This document shows positions 32,757 to 39,769 of a stretch of DNA of 39,769 bases, one piece after another. The notes under the pieces are model-generated. The model worked only from the letters and a program-made list of their open reading frames with translations. It was not told where the DNA came from and searched no databases. This DNA is from Actinopolymorpha alba DSM 45243 (lineage in GTDB: Bacteria; Actinomycetota; Actinomycetes; Propionibacteriales; Actinopolymorphaceae). Numbering within the stretch: the first letter of the stretch is position 1; every line of letters begins with the position of its first letter. The stretch lies in NCBI RefSeq assembly GCF_000373925.1, contig NZ_KB892756.1, positions 619 to 40,387 of the forward strand, read 5' to 3'. A program made the translations under genes and the position numbers.

Positions 32757-33369
32757 CGCCGTTCGCCGCCCGTACGCCGAGCCAGCTCCACCAACCGCCG
32801 TCAAGGACGAGTTGCGCGAGGCTCTGATACCCGCCGACCGATGGATGGGCGCCGTCACCCGCCGCGAGTTCGGCCCGCCATCGGGTGCTCTCCGCGAGGA
32901 CGGGAGCGATGGGTACGAACGGCACCTCCCGCCGCTTCGTGAGCTCCCGCATCAGCGCGGTCAGCTGGAGCAGCCGGAGGTTGCGCTCGTCGTCCACGAC
33001 CGGGGGCGGCCCGACCACGAACACCGCAACGTCACGTTGACGGCACCAGTCCAGCAGGTCCGCGAGGACGGCGAGGGTCGCGACCGGCTCGACGCGTACC
33101 CCGCCAGGCTCGACCTGGGTGTCGTTGGTGCCGAACGACAGGACGACCCGGTTGTCGCACCCTGTGGCCTGCCGGCGTACGACCTCATCGGCGAACCGCG
33201 CCTGGATGTCGCGCGAGGTGTCGCGGCGGATCCCGAGGTTGTAGGCCGTGAGCGGGACGCCCTGCCGCCGGGAGGCCGCGGCCACCCGCCCGACCCAGCC
33301 GAGCCCATCCGGGTCACCGACCCCCGCGGTGTAGGAGTCGCCGACGAAACAGATCCGCACATCCGTCAT
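32743..33369 (-). CDS. SGNH/GDSL-type hydrolase
   Basis: 208 residues from the ATG at 33369. The blocks of the SGNH family are visible: VGDSYTAGVG (nucleophile Ser), SFGTNDTQV (block III Asn) and DGAHPSVGGYQSLA (block V, catalytic Asp and His). There is no signal peptide. Such proteins hydrolyse esters or lipids and are often of unknown substrate. Its 3' end overlaps nei2 by 14 bases, so the two are likely cotranscribed, but a functional link is not evident. Confidence 0.85.
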   Translation of the reverse strand: MTDVRICFVGDSYTAGVGDPDGLGWVGRVAAASRRQGVPLTAYNLGIRRDTSRDIQARFADEVVRRQATGCDNRVVLSFGTNDTQVEPGGVRVEPVATLAVLADLLDWCRQRDVAVFVVGPPPVVDDERNLRLLQLTALMRELTKRREVPFVPIAPVLAESTRWRAELAAGDGAHPSVGGYQSLAQLVLDGGWWSWLGVRAANGDARR

Positions 33370-33483
33370 CCCGGCATTCTCGCTGACCGCCGCACGATCA
33401 CGCGGCGGCGGGGACGGGTGGCCCGCTGACGGCTCGGTGACGCGGGATGGCCGCGCATGGGGCAATGGGGCAGGCTGTCCCGC

Positions 33484-34080
33484 ATGGATTTTCAGGACGT
33501 CGTACGCCGGCGCCGGATGGTACGCAACTTTGATCCCCGACCGGTCGACCCGGCGGTGGTGGCGCGGATCCTCGACAACGCGGTGCGGGCGCCCTCGGCG
33601 GGGTTCAGCCAGGGGTGGGGGTTCCTGGTGCTGGACACACCCGAAGATGTCGCGCGGTTCTGGGAGGCGACGACGCCGGCCGGCGCGGGGGTCGACGCGT
33701 GGTCTGCGGGCATGCGGCGCGCGCCCGTCCTCGTGGTCCCGTTGTCGTGCAAGGGCGCCTACCTCGATCGGTACGCCGAGGCCGACAAGGGCTGGACCGA
33801 CCGGGACGAGGCCCGCTGGCCTGTGCCGTACTGGCACATCGACACCGGGATGGCCGCACTGCTGATGCTCCTCACCGTCACCGACGAGGGGTTGGGTGGG
33901 TGCTTCTTCGGGATCCCGCCCGAGCAGATCCCGTCCTTCCGGAAGGCGTTCGGCGTGCCCGAGGATCACACGCCCATCGGCGTGGTCGCGCTCGGGCACC
34001 CGGCGCCCGACCGGCGGTCGCCCTCCCTCAAGCGGGGCCGCCGCTCCGCGGACGAGGTGGTCCACCGCGGCCGCTGGTAG
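33484..34080 (+). CDS. Nitroreductase-family protein
   Basis: 198 residues from the ATG at 33484 (an ATG at 33457 is in frame but gives a non-family extension). MDFQDVVRRRRMVRNFDPRP is the N-terminal FMN phosphate-binding motif, APSAGFSQGWGFLVLD is the isoalloxazine contact region, and DTGMAALLMLLTVTDEGLGGC is the second conserved helix. The enzyme would use FMN and NAD(P)H to reduce nitro groups or quinones. Substrate and pathway are not indicated. Confidence 0.85.
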   Translation: MDFQDVVRRRRMVRNFDPRPVDPAVVARILDNAVRAPSAGFSQGWGFLVLDTPEDVARFWEATTPAGAGVDAWSAGMRRAPVLVVPLSCKGAYLDRYAEADKGWTDRDEARWPVPYWHIDTGMAALLMLLTVTDEGLGGCFFGIPPEQIPSFRKAFGVPEDHTPIGVVALGHPAPDRRSPSLKRGRRSADEVVHRGRW

Positions 34081-34139
34081 ACCGGGCGAGCGGCATCGCT
34101 ACCCTTTCCGGACATTTGTCTGTTCTGTCGCATGGAGCC

Positions 34140-34416
34140 ATGAGTACGCCGCAGCCGTCGTTCGGGCCCGGGGGAGTGGGCTCGGCCGTCACTGACGCGG
34201 TGCTTTATATCGACCCCGAAACCCGCCTCCCCGCGTACTCCGAAGTTGTTATTTACAAGGAGGATGACACCGCCCTTGGCGGACGCCTCGATTTTCCGCA
34301 CCGAATACCTCTGGGACGGCAAGCTGCCGGAATTCGATATCAAGGAGCAGAAGCAGACCCCGCCGACCGGCCCGGCCTGGCAACCGGAGCCACCGGGAAC
34401 CCTCGGGCCGAAGTAA
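34140..34416 (+). pseudogene. Frameshifted C-terminal protein fragment
   Basis: Frame 34140 reads MSTPQPSFGPGGVGSAVTDAV-LYIDPETRLPAYSEVVIYKEDDTAL, and then protein-like coding switches to the frame starting 34264: LADASIFRTEYLWDGKLPEF-DIKEQKQTPPTGPAWQPEPPG..., stopping at 34416. Joining them at about 34270 gives one continuous protein-like segment, so this is likely the end of a larger, decayed gene. The bases around 34200-34260 are AT-richer than their surroundings. The family is not recognised with confidence; a T/W-rich end with a Pro-rich tail suggests a secreted or membrane-anchored protein. Confidence 0.5.
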
Positions 34417-34697
34417 CGCATCCACTGGGGGTGCGGCGGAGGTGTCTCACATTGTGTGGGCCTTCTGCGGTGGTGTGAGGCGGGCGTGTTTCCCACCAGG
34501 CAAGGCAGATTTGCCGCGCAAGGTGGGTGGGGACTTGCAGCGTGAGGTCCGCCGAAGGGTGCACGAGCCGTCGCCAGTCCGGTGGTGAGGTCACCAGGCT
34601 CTACGCCTGGCGAACCCTTGGATGGCCTCGCGATGGCCAGGTCATCCCAGATCGTGAAGATTTTGGGGTGCCATAACCCCCGCAGTTTTCACGATCT
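34417..34697. repeat. Cluster of consecutive hairpins
   Basis: Five or more inverted repeats follow one another: 34417-34435 (CGCATCC / GGGTGCG, one G-T pair), 34446-34479 (CTCACA / TGTGAG), 34492-34527 (CCCACC / GGTGGG with inner GGCAA / TTGCC), 34594-34610 (CCAGGC / GCCTGG) and 34649-34697. The last is the strongest: AGATCGTGAA and TTCACGATCT enclose an imperfect second arm around GGGGT-GCCAT-AACCCC. There is no ORF with coding character here. The cluster ends 94 bases before the glpK stop codon, on the downstream side of glpK. It could be a structured RNA, a repeat array or a terminator region. Confidence 0.55.
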
Positions 34698-34790
34698 TGC
34701 TGAGTTACTCCGAATGGGAGGTTGGACCCTCACACAGCGGTGCGGCGTCCAGGAGTTTTGAATGAGCCGCCTAACCTGGGCTCGAGGTGG

Positions 34791-36302
34791 TCACTCGGGT
34801 TCGACCCAGTCGAAGGTGCGGGTGACGGCCTTCTTCCAGGACCTGTAGTCGCGGTCACGGACCTTCGGATCCATCTGCGGGGTCCAGCGCCGGTCCTCCT
34901 GCCAGTTGGCGCGCAGGTCGTCCTGGCTCGACCAGTACCCCACAGCGAGACCCGCGGCGTACGCGGCGCCGAGCGCGGTCGTCTCGGCGACCCGCGGCCG
35001 GATCACAGTCACGTCGAGGATGTCGGCCTGGAACTGCATGAGCAGTTCGTTGCCGACCATGCCGCCGTCGACCTTGAGTTCGGTGAGCGTCACGCCGGAG
35101 TCGGCGTTCATCGCGTCCACCACCTCGCGAGTCTGGTAGGCGGTCGCCTCGAGCGCGGCGCGGGCGATGTGGCCCTTGGTGACGTACCTCGTCAGCCCGG
35201 CGAGCACCCCACGCGCGTCCGAACGCCAGTACGGCGCGAACAGGCCGGAGAACGCCGGGACGAAGTAGGCGCCGCCGTTGTCCTCGACGGTGCGCGCGAG
35301 CTCCTCGATCTCCGTCGCGGTGCGGATCAGGCCGAGGTTGTCCCGCAGCCACTGGACCAGCGCGCCGGTGATGGCGATCGACCCTTCCAGGGCGTAGACG
35401 CAGGGGCTGTCCCCGATTTTGTAGCAGGCCGTGGTGAGCAGGCCGTTCTCGCTGCGTACCCGCTCGGTCCCGGTGTTGAGGAGTAGGAAGTTGCCGGTGC
35501 CGTAGGTGTTCTTGGCGTTCCCCACGTCGAAGCAGACCTGTCCGAACGTTGCGGCCTGTTGGTCGCCGAGGTCGCCCGCGATCGGAACGCCGGGCAGGAA
35601 GCCGCCCTTGCGGCCCTGCCCGTAGACCTCGGACGAGGGACGGATCTCTGGCAGCATCGAGAGCGGGATGCCCATCTCGGCGGCGATGTCGGCGTCCCAT
35701 TCGAGCGTGGCGAGGTCCATGAGCATGGTGCGGGACGCGTTCGTCACGTCGGTGAGGTGCAGGCCACCGTCGGAACCGCCGGTCATGTTCCACAGCAGCC
35801 AGGTGTCCATGGTGCCGAAGAACAGCTCGCCGCGTTCGGCCCGGGCGCGGGCGCCTTCGACGTTGTCGAGGATCCACTTGACCTTGGGGCCGGAGAAGTA
35901 CGTCGCGAGCGGCAGACCAACGCGGTCGCGGTAGCGCTCGGCACCACCGCCCAGAGCGCCCAGCTCGTCACAGATCCGGTCGGTGCGGGTGTCCTGCCAC
36001 ACGATCGCGTTGTGGATCGGCCGGCCGGTGGAGCGTTCCCAGACGAGCGTGGTCTCGCGCTGGTTGGTGATGCCGACCGCCGCGATGTTGGCGGCGGTGA
36101 TATCGGCTCTGGCCAGCGCTCCGGCCACGACCTCGCGGGTGTTGCGCCAGATTTCCTCGGCGTTGTGCTCGACCCAGCCGGCGCGGGGAAAGATTTGCTC
36201 GTGCTCGAGTTGGTGAACGCTTACCACGCGGCCGGAGTGATCGAAGATCATGCTCCTCGTACTCGTCGTTCCCTGGTCTATGGCCGCGACGTAGTCGGTC
36301 AT
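34791..36302 (-). CDS. glpK: Glycerol kinase
   Basis: 503 residues, with GGGAG 6 bases before the [24 protein letters not shown] is the FGGY phosphate-1 motif, and [33 protein letters not shown] and [20 protein letters not shown] are diagnostic of GlpK. It phosphorylates glycerol to sn-glycerol 3-phosphate. The gene is divergent from glpD across a 454-base gap. No glpF transporter is in the window. The length and motifs are those of a complete enzyme. Confidence 0.97.
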   Translation of the reverse strand: MTDYVAAIDQGTTSTRSMIFDHSGRVVSVHQLEHEQIFPRAGWVEHNAEEIWRNTREVVAGALARADITAANIAAVGITNQRETTLVWERSTGRPIHNAIVWQDTRTDRICDELGALGGGAERYRDRVGLPLATYFSGPKVKWILDNVEGARARAERGELFFGTMDTWLLWNMTGGSDGGLHLTDVTNASRTMLMDLATLEWDADIAAEMGIPLSMLPEIRPSSEVYGQGRKGGFLPGVPIAGDLGDQQAATFGQVCFDVGNAKNTYGTGNFLLLNTGTERVRSENGLLTTACYKIGDSPCVYALEGSIAITGALVQWLRDNLGLIRTATEIEELARTVEDNGGAYFVPAFSGLFAPYWRSDARGVLAGLTRYVTKGHIARAALEATAYQTREVVDAMNADSGVTLTELKVDGGMVGNELLMQFQADILDVTVIRPRVAETTALGAAYAAGLAVGYWSSQDDLRANWQEDRRWTPQMDPKVRDRDYRSWKKAVTRTFDWVEPE

Positions 36303-36371
36303 GTCAGCTCCCGCTCGGCTTGTCGGGTCTCGGGGTAGCGTACGTATGGCTGGGGTGCGTAGGGAGGTCGA

Positions 36372-36650
36372 ATGTCACGTGGCGACCCGCGCGAGCACGG
36401 TGGCGACAGCGACGTCGCTCCGAGAGCCGGCGGCACCCGGGAGCCCGTCCAATCATGTCCACCCCTTCCCCGGACGGGAAGGATGGCATGCGTGTGCCAC
36501 CGACCGGTGCCCGCCTCACGCCCCGCGGCTCACGGTGCCGCAGAGCGTGCGTTCACGTGTCCGACAGTCGCCGTCGCGGCACTTGTGCCGGCTGGCGGTC
36601 CTGGTCCTGGATCGCGAGGGGTGCCTAGTAGGTTGAACATCCGGCCCTGA
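36372..36650 (+). CDS. Small ORF with strong ribosome binding site between glpK and glpD
   Basis: GGGAGG lies 4 bases before the ATG at 36372. The first 30 codons are protein-like ([28 protein letters not shown]) with the codon use of the window; the rest, ending [10 protein letters not shown], is not. IclR-family glycerol regulators often begin with a flexible tail leading into VQSVDRA-like sequence, so a truncated or frameshifted IclR/GylR start is one possible reading, but no HTH follows in any frame. The remaining part of the 454-base gap (36303-36756) shows no other feature. Confidence 0.3.
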   Translation: MSRGDPREHGGDSDVAPRAGGTREPVQSCPPLPRTGRMACVCHRPVPASRPAAHGAAERAFTCPTVAVAALVPAGGPGPGSRGVPSRLNIRP

Positions 36651-36756
36651 TGTCGGTACGTCCGTATGAGCCCGGGATGCATCTGAACCCCACGCTTCGT
36701 CCCGGTTCCGGGACGGCGAACACAAGCAGCCGGACACGAGCAGCAAGGAGAGGGCT

Positions 36757-38475
36757 GTGAGAGGTTCTGCGAAGCTGGGTCCGCAGGAGCGGGCGCAGGC
36801 CTGGGATCGCTTTGGTGAGCAGGCCTTCGACGTCTTGGTGGTCGGGGGTGGCATCACCGGTGCTGGCGTGGCGCTGGACGCGGTGACCCGCGGACTCGAC
36901 ACGGCTCTGGTGGAGGCGCGTGACTTCGCCAGTGGTACGTCGAGCCGGTCGAGCAAACTCTTCCACGGTGGCCTCCGCTATCTGGAGCAGATGAACTTCG
37001 GGCTCGTCGCGGAGGCGCTGAAGGAGCGCGAGCTGATGCTCACCCGGCTCGCTCCGCACCTGGTGAAGCCGGTGCCGTTCCTGTATCCCCTCAAGCACCG
37101 CATGTGGGAGCGGCCCTACGTCGGGGCCGGCCTGACGTTGTACGACACGATGGCGCGTGGACGCTCCGTCCCCGCGCACCGCCACCTCACCCGCACCGGT
37201 GCCCTGCGGCTCAGCCCCGCCCTGCGCCAGGACGCGCTCATCGGAGCGGTCCGCTACTACGACGGGCAGGCCGACGACGCGCGGCACACGCTCACCGTGA
37301 TCCGTACCGCCGCCCGCTACGGCGCGGTGGTCCGCAATTCCTCCGAGGTCACGGGGTTTCTCCACGAGGGCGGGCGCATCGTCGGTGCGCACATCCGCGA
37401 CGTGGACTCCGGTGCGACCACCACGATCAGGGCGAAGGTCGTCATCAACTGCACGGGTGTCTGGACCGACGAGATCCAGCGCCTCACCGGGGGCCGGGGG
37501 CGGTTCAGGGTGCGTGCCTCGAAGGGCGTGCATGTCCTCGTCCCGCGCGACCGGATCGCGTCTGAGGTCGGGCTGATCCTTCGTACCGAGAAGTCGGTGC
37601 TCTTCGTCATCCCGTGGGGCAACCACTGGATCATCGGTACGACCGACACCGACTGGAATCTCGATCTCTCGCATCCGGCGGCGAGCCGTGCCGACATCGA
37701 CTACCTTCTCGCCAACCTCAACGAGGTGCTGGCGGTGCCGCTCTCGCACGACGACATCGAGGGGGTGTACGCCGGCCTGCGGCCGCTCCTCGCGGGGGAG
37801 TCCGAGGAGACCAGCCAGTTGTCGCGGGAGCATGCCGTGGCCCGGCCGCTGCCCGGCCTGGTGTCGATCGCGGGTGGGAAGTTCACCACGTACCGCGTGA
37901 TGGCGAAAGACGCGGTTGACGCGGCCCGTCCCGACCTGGGGCACCGCCTTCCGCCGTCGGTGACCGAACATGTGCCATTGATGGGCGCCGAGGGTTACCA
38001 CGCGCTGATCAACCAGGTCGACACCCTCGCCGAAGAGAACGGCGTGCCCGTGTGGCGGATGCAACGACTGCTTGACAGGTACGGCTCGATGGTGGACGAG
38101 GTGTTCGAGCTGGCCGAAAAGGACCATTCGCTGCTCGAACCCCTTCCCGGTGCGGGGGAGTATCTCCGCGTGGAAGCGATGTACGCCGCGACCCACGAGG
38201 CGGCGGTACACCTCGACGACGTGCTCGCCCGGCGTACCCGCATCTCCATCGAGGTTCCCCACCGGGGCACCGAAACCGCCGAGCCCGCCGCCGAACTCAT
38301 GGCCGGCGTTCTCGGCTGGGACAATGCCCGCACCAGCAACGAGGTTGAGGTCTACAAGGCGCGGGTCGCAGCCGAGCGGGAGTCCCAGACGAAGCCCGAC
38401 GACCTCACCGCTGACGCGCAGCGACTGCTGGCGCCCGACACTCGTAAGCTCGCGGTCGGCCGCGCGCTGAGGTAA
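36757..38475 (+). CDS. glpD: Glycerol-3-phosphate dehydrogenase, aerobic FAD type
   Basis: 572 residues from a GTG, with AAGGAGAGG just upstream. VLVVGGGITGAGVALDAVTRG is the FAD dinucleotide motif, followed by ASGTSSRSSKLFHGGLRYLE, the GlpD signature. IIGTTDTDWNLD and GGKFTTYRVMAKDAVD are further conserved blocks. It oxidises sn-glycerol 3-phosphate to dihydroxyacetone phosphate at the membrane, feeding electrons into the respiratory quinone pool. It pairs with the divergent glpK. A terminator follows one base after the stop. Confidence 0.96.
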   Translation: MRGSAKLGPQERAQAWDRFGEQAFDVLVVGGGITGAGVALDAVTRGLDTALVEARDFASGTSSRSSKLFHGGLRYLEQMNFGLVAEALKERELMLTRLAPHLVKPVPFLYPLKHRMWERPYVGAGLTLYDTMARGRSVPAHRHLTRTGALRLSPALRQDALIGAVRYYDGQADDARHTLTVIRTAARYGAVVRNSSEVTGFLHEGGRIVGAHIRDVDSGATTTIRAKVVINCTGVWTDEIQRLTGGRGRFRVRASKGVHVLVPRDRIASEVGLILRTEKSVLFVIPWGNHWIIGTTDTDWNLDLSHPAASRADIDYLLANLNEVLAVPLSHDDIEGVYAGLRPLLAGESEETSQLSREHAVARPLPGLVSIAGGKFTTYRVMAKDAVDAARPDLGHRLPPSVTEHVPLMGAEGYHALINQVDTLAEENGVPVWRMQRLLDRYGSMVDEVFELAEKDHSLLEPLPGAGEYLRVEAMYAATHEAAVHLDDVLARRTRISIEVPHRGTETAEPAAELMAGVLGWDNARTSNEVEVYKARVAAERESQTKPDDLTADAQRLLAPDTRKLAVGRALR

Positions 38476-38476
38476 C

Positions 38477-38519
38477 GCTGCGCTACCGCACAGCGCGGTA
38501 GCGCAGCGCAGCGCTTTTT
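38477..38519 (+). terminator. Rho-independent terminator of glpD
   Basis: GCTGCGCTACCGC (38477-38489), a 5-base loop and GCGGTAGCGCAGC (38495-38507) form a perfect 13-bp stem. A T-tract follows at 38515-38519. It begins one base after the glpD stop. This is the only hairpin in the window with a run of Ts in the right place. Confidence 0.8.
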
Positions 38520-38676
38520 GGTGGACGCCGCCGTGCGCGGCGCCGACGAGGCACACGGGGTGTTGATCCGGCCCAGAACCTCAGTCCACCTTTCCCATAC
38601 TCAGGATAACCAGAGTCGGCACTCGGTGAAGGTGCCAGTTTCCCTTAAAAACAAGAGGGTTCGTGCCTTTCTGCGA

Positions 38677-38705
38677 TTGCGCCCATGATTGCGATCGACT
38701 AGACT
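38677..38705 (+). promoter_or_regulatory. Probable leaderless promoter of the right DUF222 gene
   Basis: TTGCGC, a 17-base spacer, TAGACT, then 7 bases to the ATG at 38713. This is the same layout as upstream of the left copy (745-773) in the opposite orientation, although the flanking bases differ. It implies a transcript without a leader. The rest of the gap from 38520 shows no clear feature. Confidence 0.55.
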
Positions 38706-38712
38706 CGAACGC

Positions 38713-39769
38713 ATGAGCGACGGCGACGGTGTGCGGATCCCTCCGCTCCCGCCTGGGTTTGCTGACATGCTTCCCGGTCCGGAGTTGGTGGTGGCGTTCG
38801 CTGCTGTCGATCGGGACGTCTGTAATGGTTTCGAGCTTGGCGTGTTGCTTCAGGCCGCGCGGAAGGTCGCCTGTTGGGGCGAGTCTTTGAGTCTTGCTGT
38901 GGCTGCCGTGTTGGCGCACTGCCCGCCGTGTTTCAAGGATGATGAGGCGGAACGCTCGTCTGTGCCGGAGCCGCGGGCGGCTGAACTGTTGTCGCCGATG
39001 CTGGGGTGGACCAACTACCGCAGTGATCAGTTCATGCTCATCGCCTTGGCGTTGACAGACCTGCCGAACACCCGGCAGGCGTTGGAACGCGGCGAACTCG
39101 AATTCTCCGAGGTGCGGACGATCGTCGACCGGCTCACCCTCCTACCCCCAGCTGACCGTGCAGCGGTGGATGAGGCGATCTTTCCTGAGGTGTTGAAGCT
39201 GCGGGGCGGGCTGCTACGGCTCTATGTCGAAGCCGAAACCATCAAGGTCAACCCCGAAGCAGCGAAAGAACGCCACAAGAGGGCTCGGGAAGACCGTGGC
39301 GTGGCCGTCTACCCGGATGAGGACAACGTCTCCACGGTGCGCCTGCACGGCATCTCCCACGACAAGGCAGCCCAAGCCTGGGCCTTGATCGACGCCATCG
39401 CCCGCACCGAGAAGGCACGCGGGGACGAACGCACCCTCCCCCAACTACGCGCCGACATCGCCATCTCCCTCCTCCTCTCCGGCGAAGCCGACCTCATCGT
39501 TTGCGACGGCGAGGAAGAAGCCCGCGAAGGCACCGCCAGTCGTGAACAGACCAGCGCCGATGCTGAGAGTGGCGGTGAGGACTGCGACTGCGAGAACGGC
39601 GACGGGGAGAACGGCGACGATTGCAGCCCTTGTCAAGGGTCCTTTGACGACCTGCTCGACGAGCAGAACAACGCCGACAGTCCTTCCGAAGCTGAGGGTG
39701 CGCAGGACAACTCCGCCACCGAACCGGATGGGTGCCGGCACACCGGGTGCGACCACGACCACCACCTTG
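38713..39769 (+). CDS. DUF222 / 13E12-family protein, 5' part (runs off right edge)
   Basis: The frame is open from the ATG at 38713 to the window edge, 352 codons. It begins MSDGDGVRIPPLPPGFADML and matches the left-end gene throughout, including SPMLGWTNYRSDQF and STVRLHGISHDKAAQAWALI. After about residue 265 the protein turns into a low-complexity acidic linker with Cys and Asn residues (DCDCENGDGENGDDCSPCQG) and, near the edge, CRHTGCDHDHH. An HNH nuclease domain would be expected next but lies outside. The linker is past the point where the left copy is cut, so it cannot be compared here. Confidence 0.85.
   Translation, partial: MSDGDGVRIPPLPPGFADMLPGPELVVAFAAVDRDVCNGFELGVLLQAARKVACWGESLSLAVAAVLAHCPPCFKDDEAERSSVPEPRAAELLSPMLGWTNYRSDQFMLIALALTDLPNTRQALERGELEFSEVRTIVDRLTLLPPADRAAVDEAIFPEVLKLRGGLLRLYVEAETIKVNPEAAKERHKRAREDRGVAVYPDEDNVSTVRLHGISHDKAAQAWALIDAIARTEKARGDERTLPQLRADIAISLLLSGEADLIVCDGEEEAREGTASREQTSADAESGGEDCDCENGDGENGDDCSPCQGSFDDLLDEQNNADSPSEAEGAQDNSATEPDGCRHTGCDHDHHL

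Noticed and set aside
793-34261. Shared 15-base string TTATTTACAAGGAGG near 793 and 34247
   Set aside because: One 15-base match is within what chance allows in a 40-kb window, and the surrounding sequences do not align.
36625-38556. Minus-strand ORF of 643 codons opposite glpD
   Set aside because: glpD is complete with FAD motifs, ribosome binding site and terminator on the plus strand.

Overview
The window is GC-rich DNA from an actinobacterium. The gene order ftsK ... rimO-pgsA-cinA-clgR, the GTG starts and four-base ATGA/GTGA overlaps, several probable leaderless genes, and the DUF222/13E12 proteins at both ends all fit. A Propionibacteriales-like soil organism (Actinopolymorpha, Kribbella or Nocardioides type) is a guess, not something the sequence proves.

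Layout. Bases 1-773 hold the 5' part of a DUF222 gene on the minus strand, and 38677-39769 hold a close copy on the plus strand, so the window is bracketed by an outward-facing inverted repeat. 1091-6988 is a saccharide locus: a Tat-exported heparinase II/III-like protein flanked by two DegT-type PLP aminotransferases. 7043-9519 is a WXG-like membrane protein with two YbaB/EbfC proteins, divergent from a small membrane protein. 9536-14721 holds a RibD/DHFR-like reductase, a Tat lipoprotein multicopper oxidase coupled to two paralogous four-helix membrane proteins, and a divergent PadR gene coupled to two paralogous membrane proteins. 14749-17160 holds a serine hydrolase and a glucarate-dehydratase-like enolase superfamily enzyme. 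17439-19629 is a second WXG-type locus in which both genes appear frameshifted. 19835-21055 is a cytochrome P450.

21274-30560 is the conserved housekeeping block (ftsK, rimO, pgsA, cinA, clgR). It is interrupted between ftsK and rimO by a membrane protein, an SDR-type dehydrogenase and mannonate dehydratase. 30669-34416 is a mixed segment: a truncated DUF664 gene, an alcohol dehydrogenase-like gene, nei2, an SGNH hydrolase, a nitroreductase and a decayed fragment. 34791-38475 is a divergent glycerol module (glpK, glpD) ending in a clear terminator.

Working together. The enolase-family enzyme, the SDR dehydrogenase and UxuA could all act on hexuronates, which would match a secreted uronate-releasing lyase; this is inference. 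glpK and glpD convert glycerol to dihydroxyacetone phosphate. The rimO-pgsA-cinA genes overlap by four bases and look translationally coupled.

Non-coding structure is notable: two related long palindromes (945-999 and 19653-19714), a perfect 16-bp inverted repeat (19722-19766), a run of hairpins at 34417-34697, and a perfect PadR-type operator over the padR start codon. No tRNA, rRNA, CRISPR array or insertion sequence was recognised.
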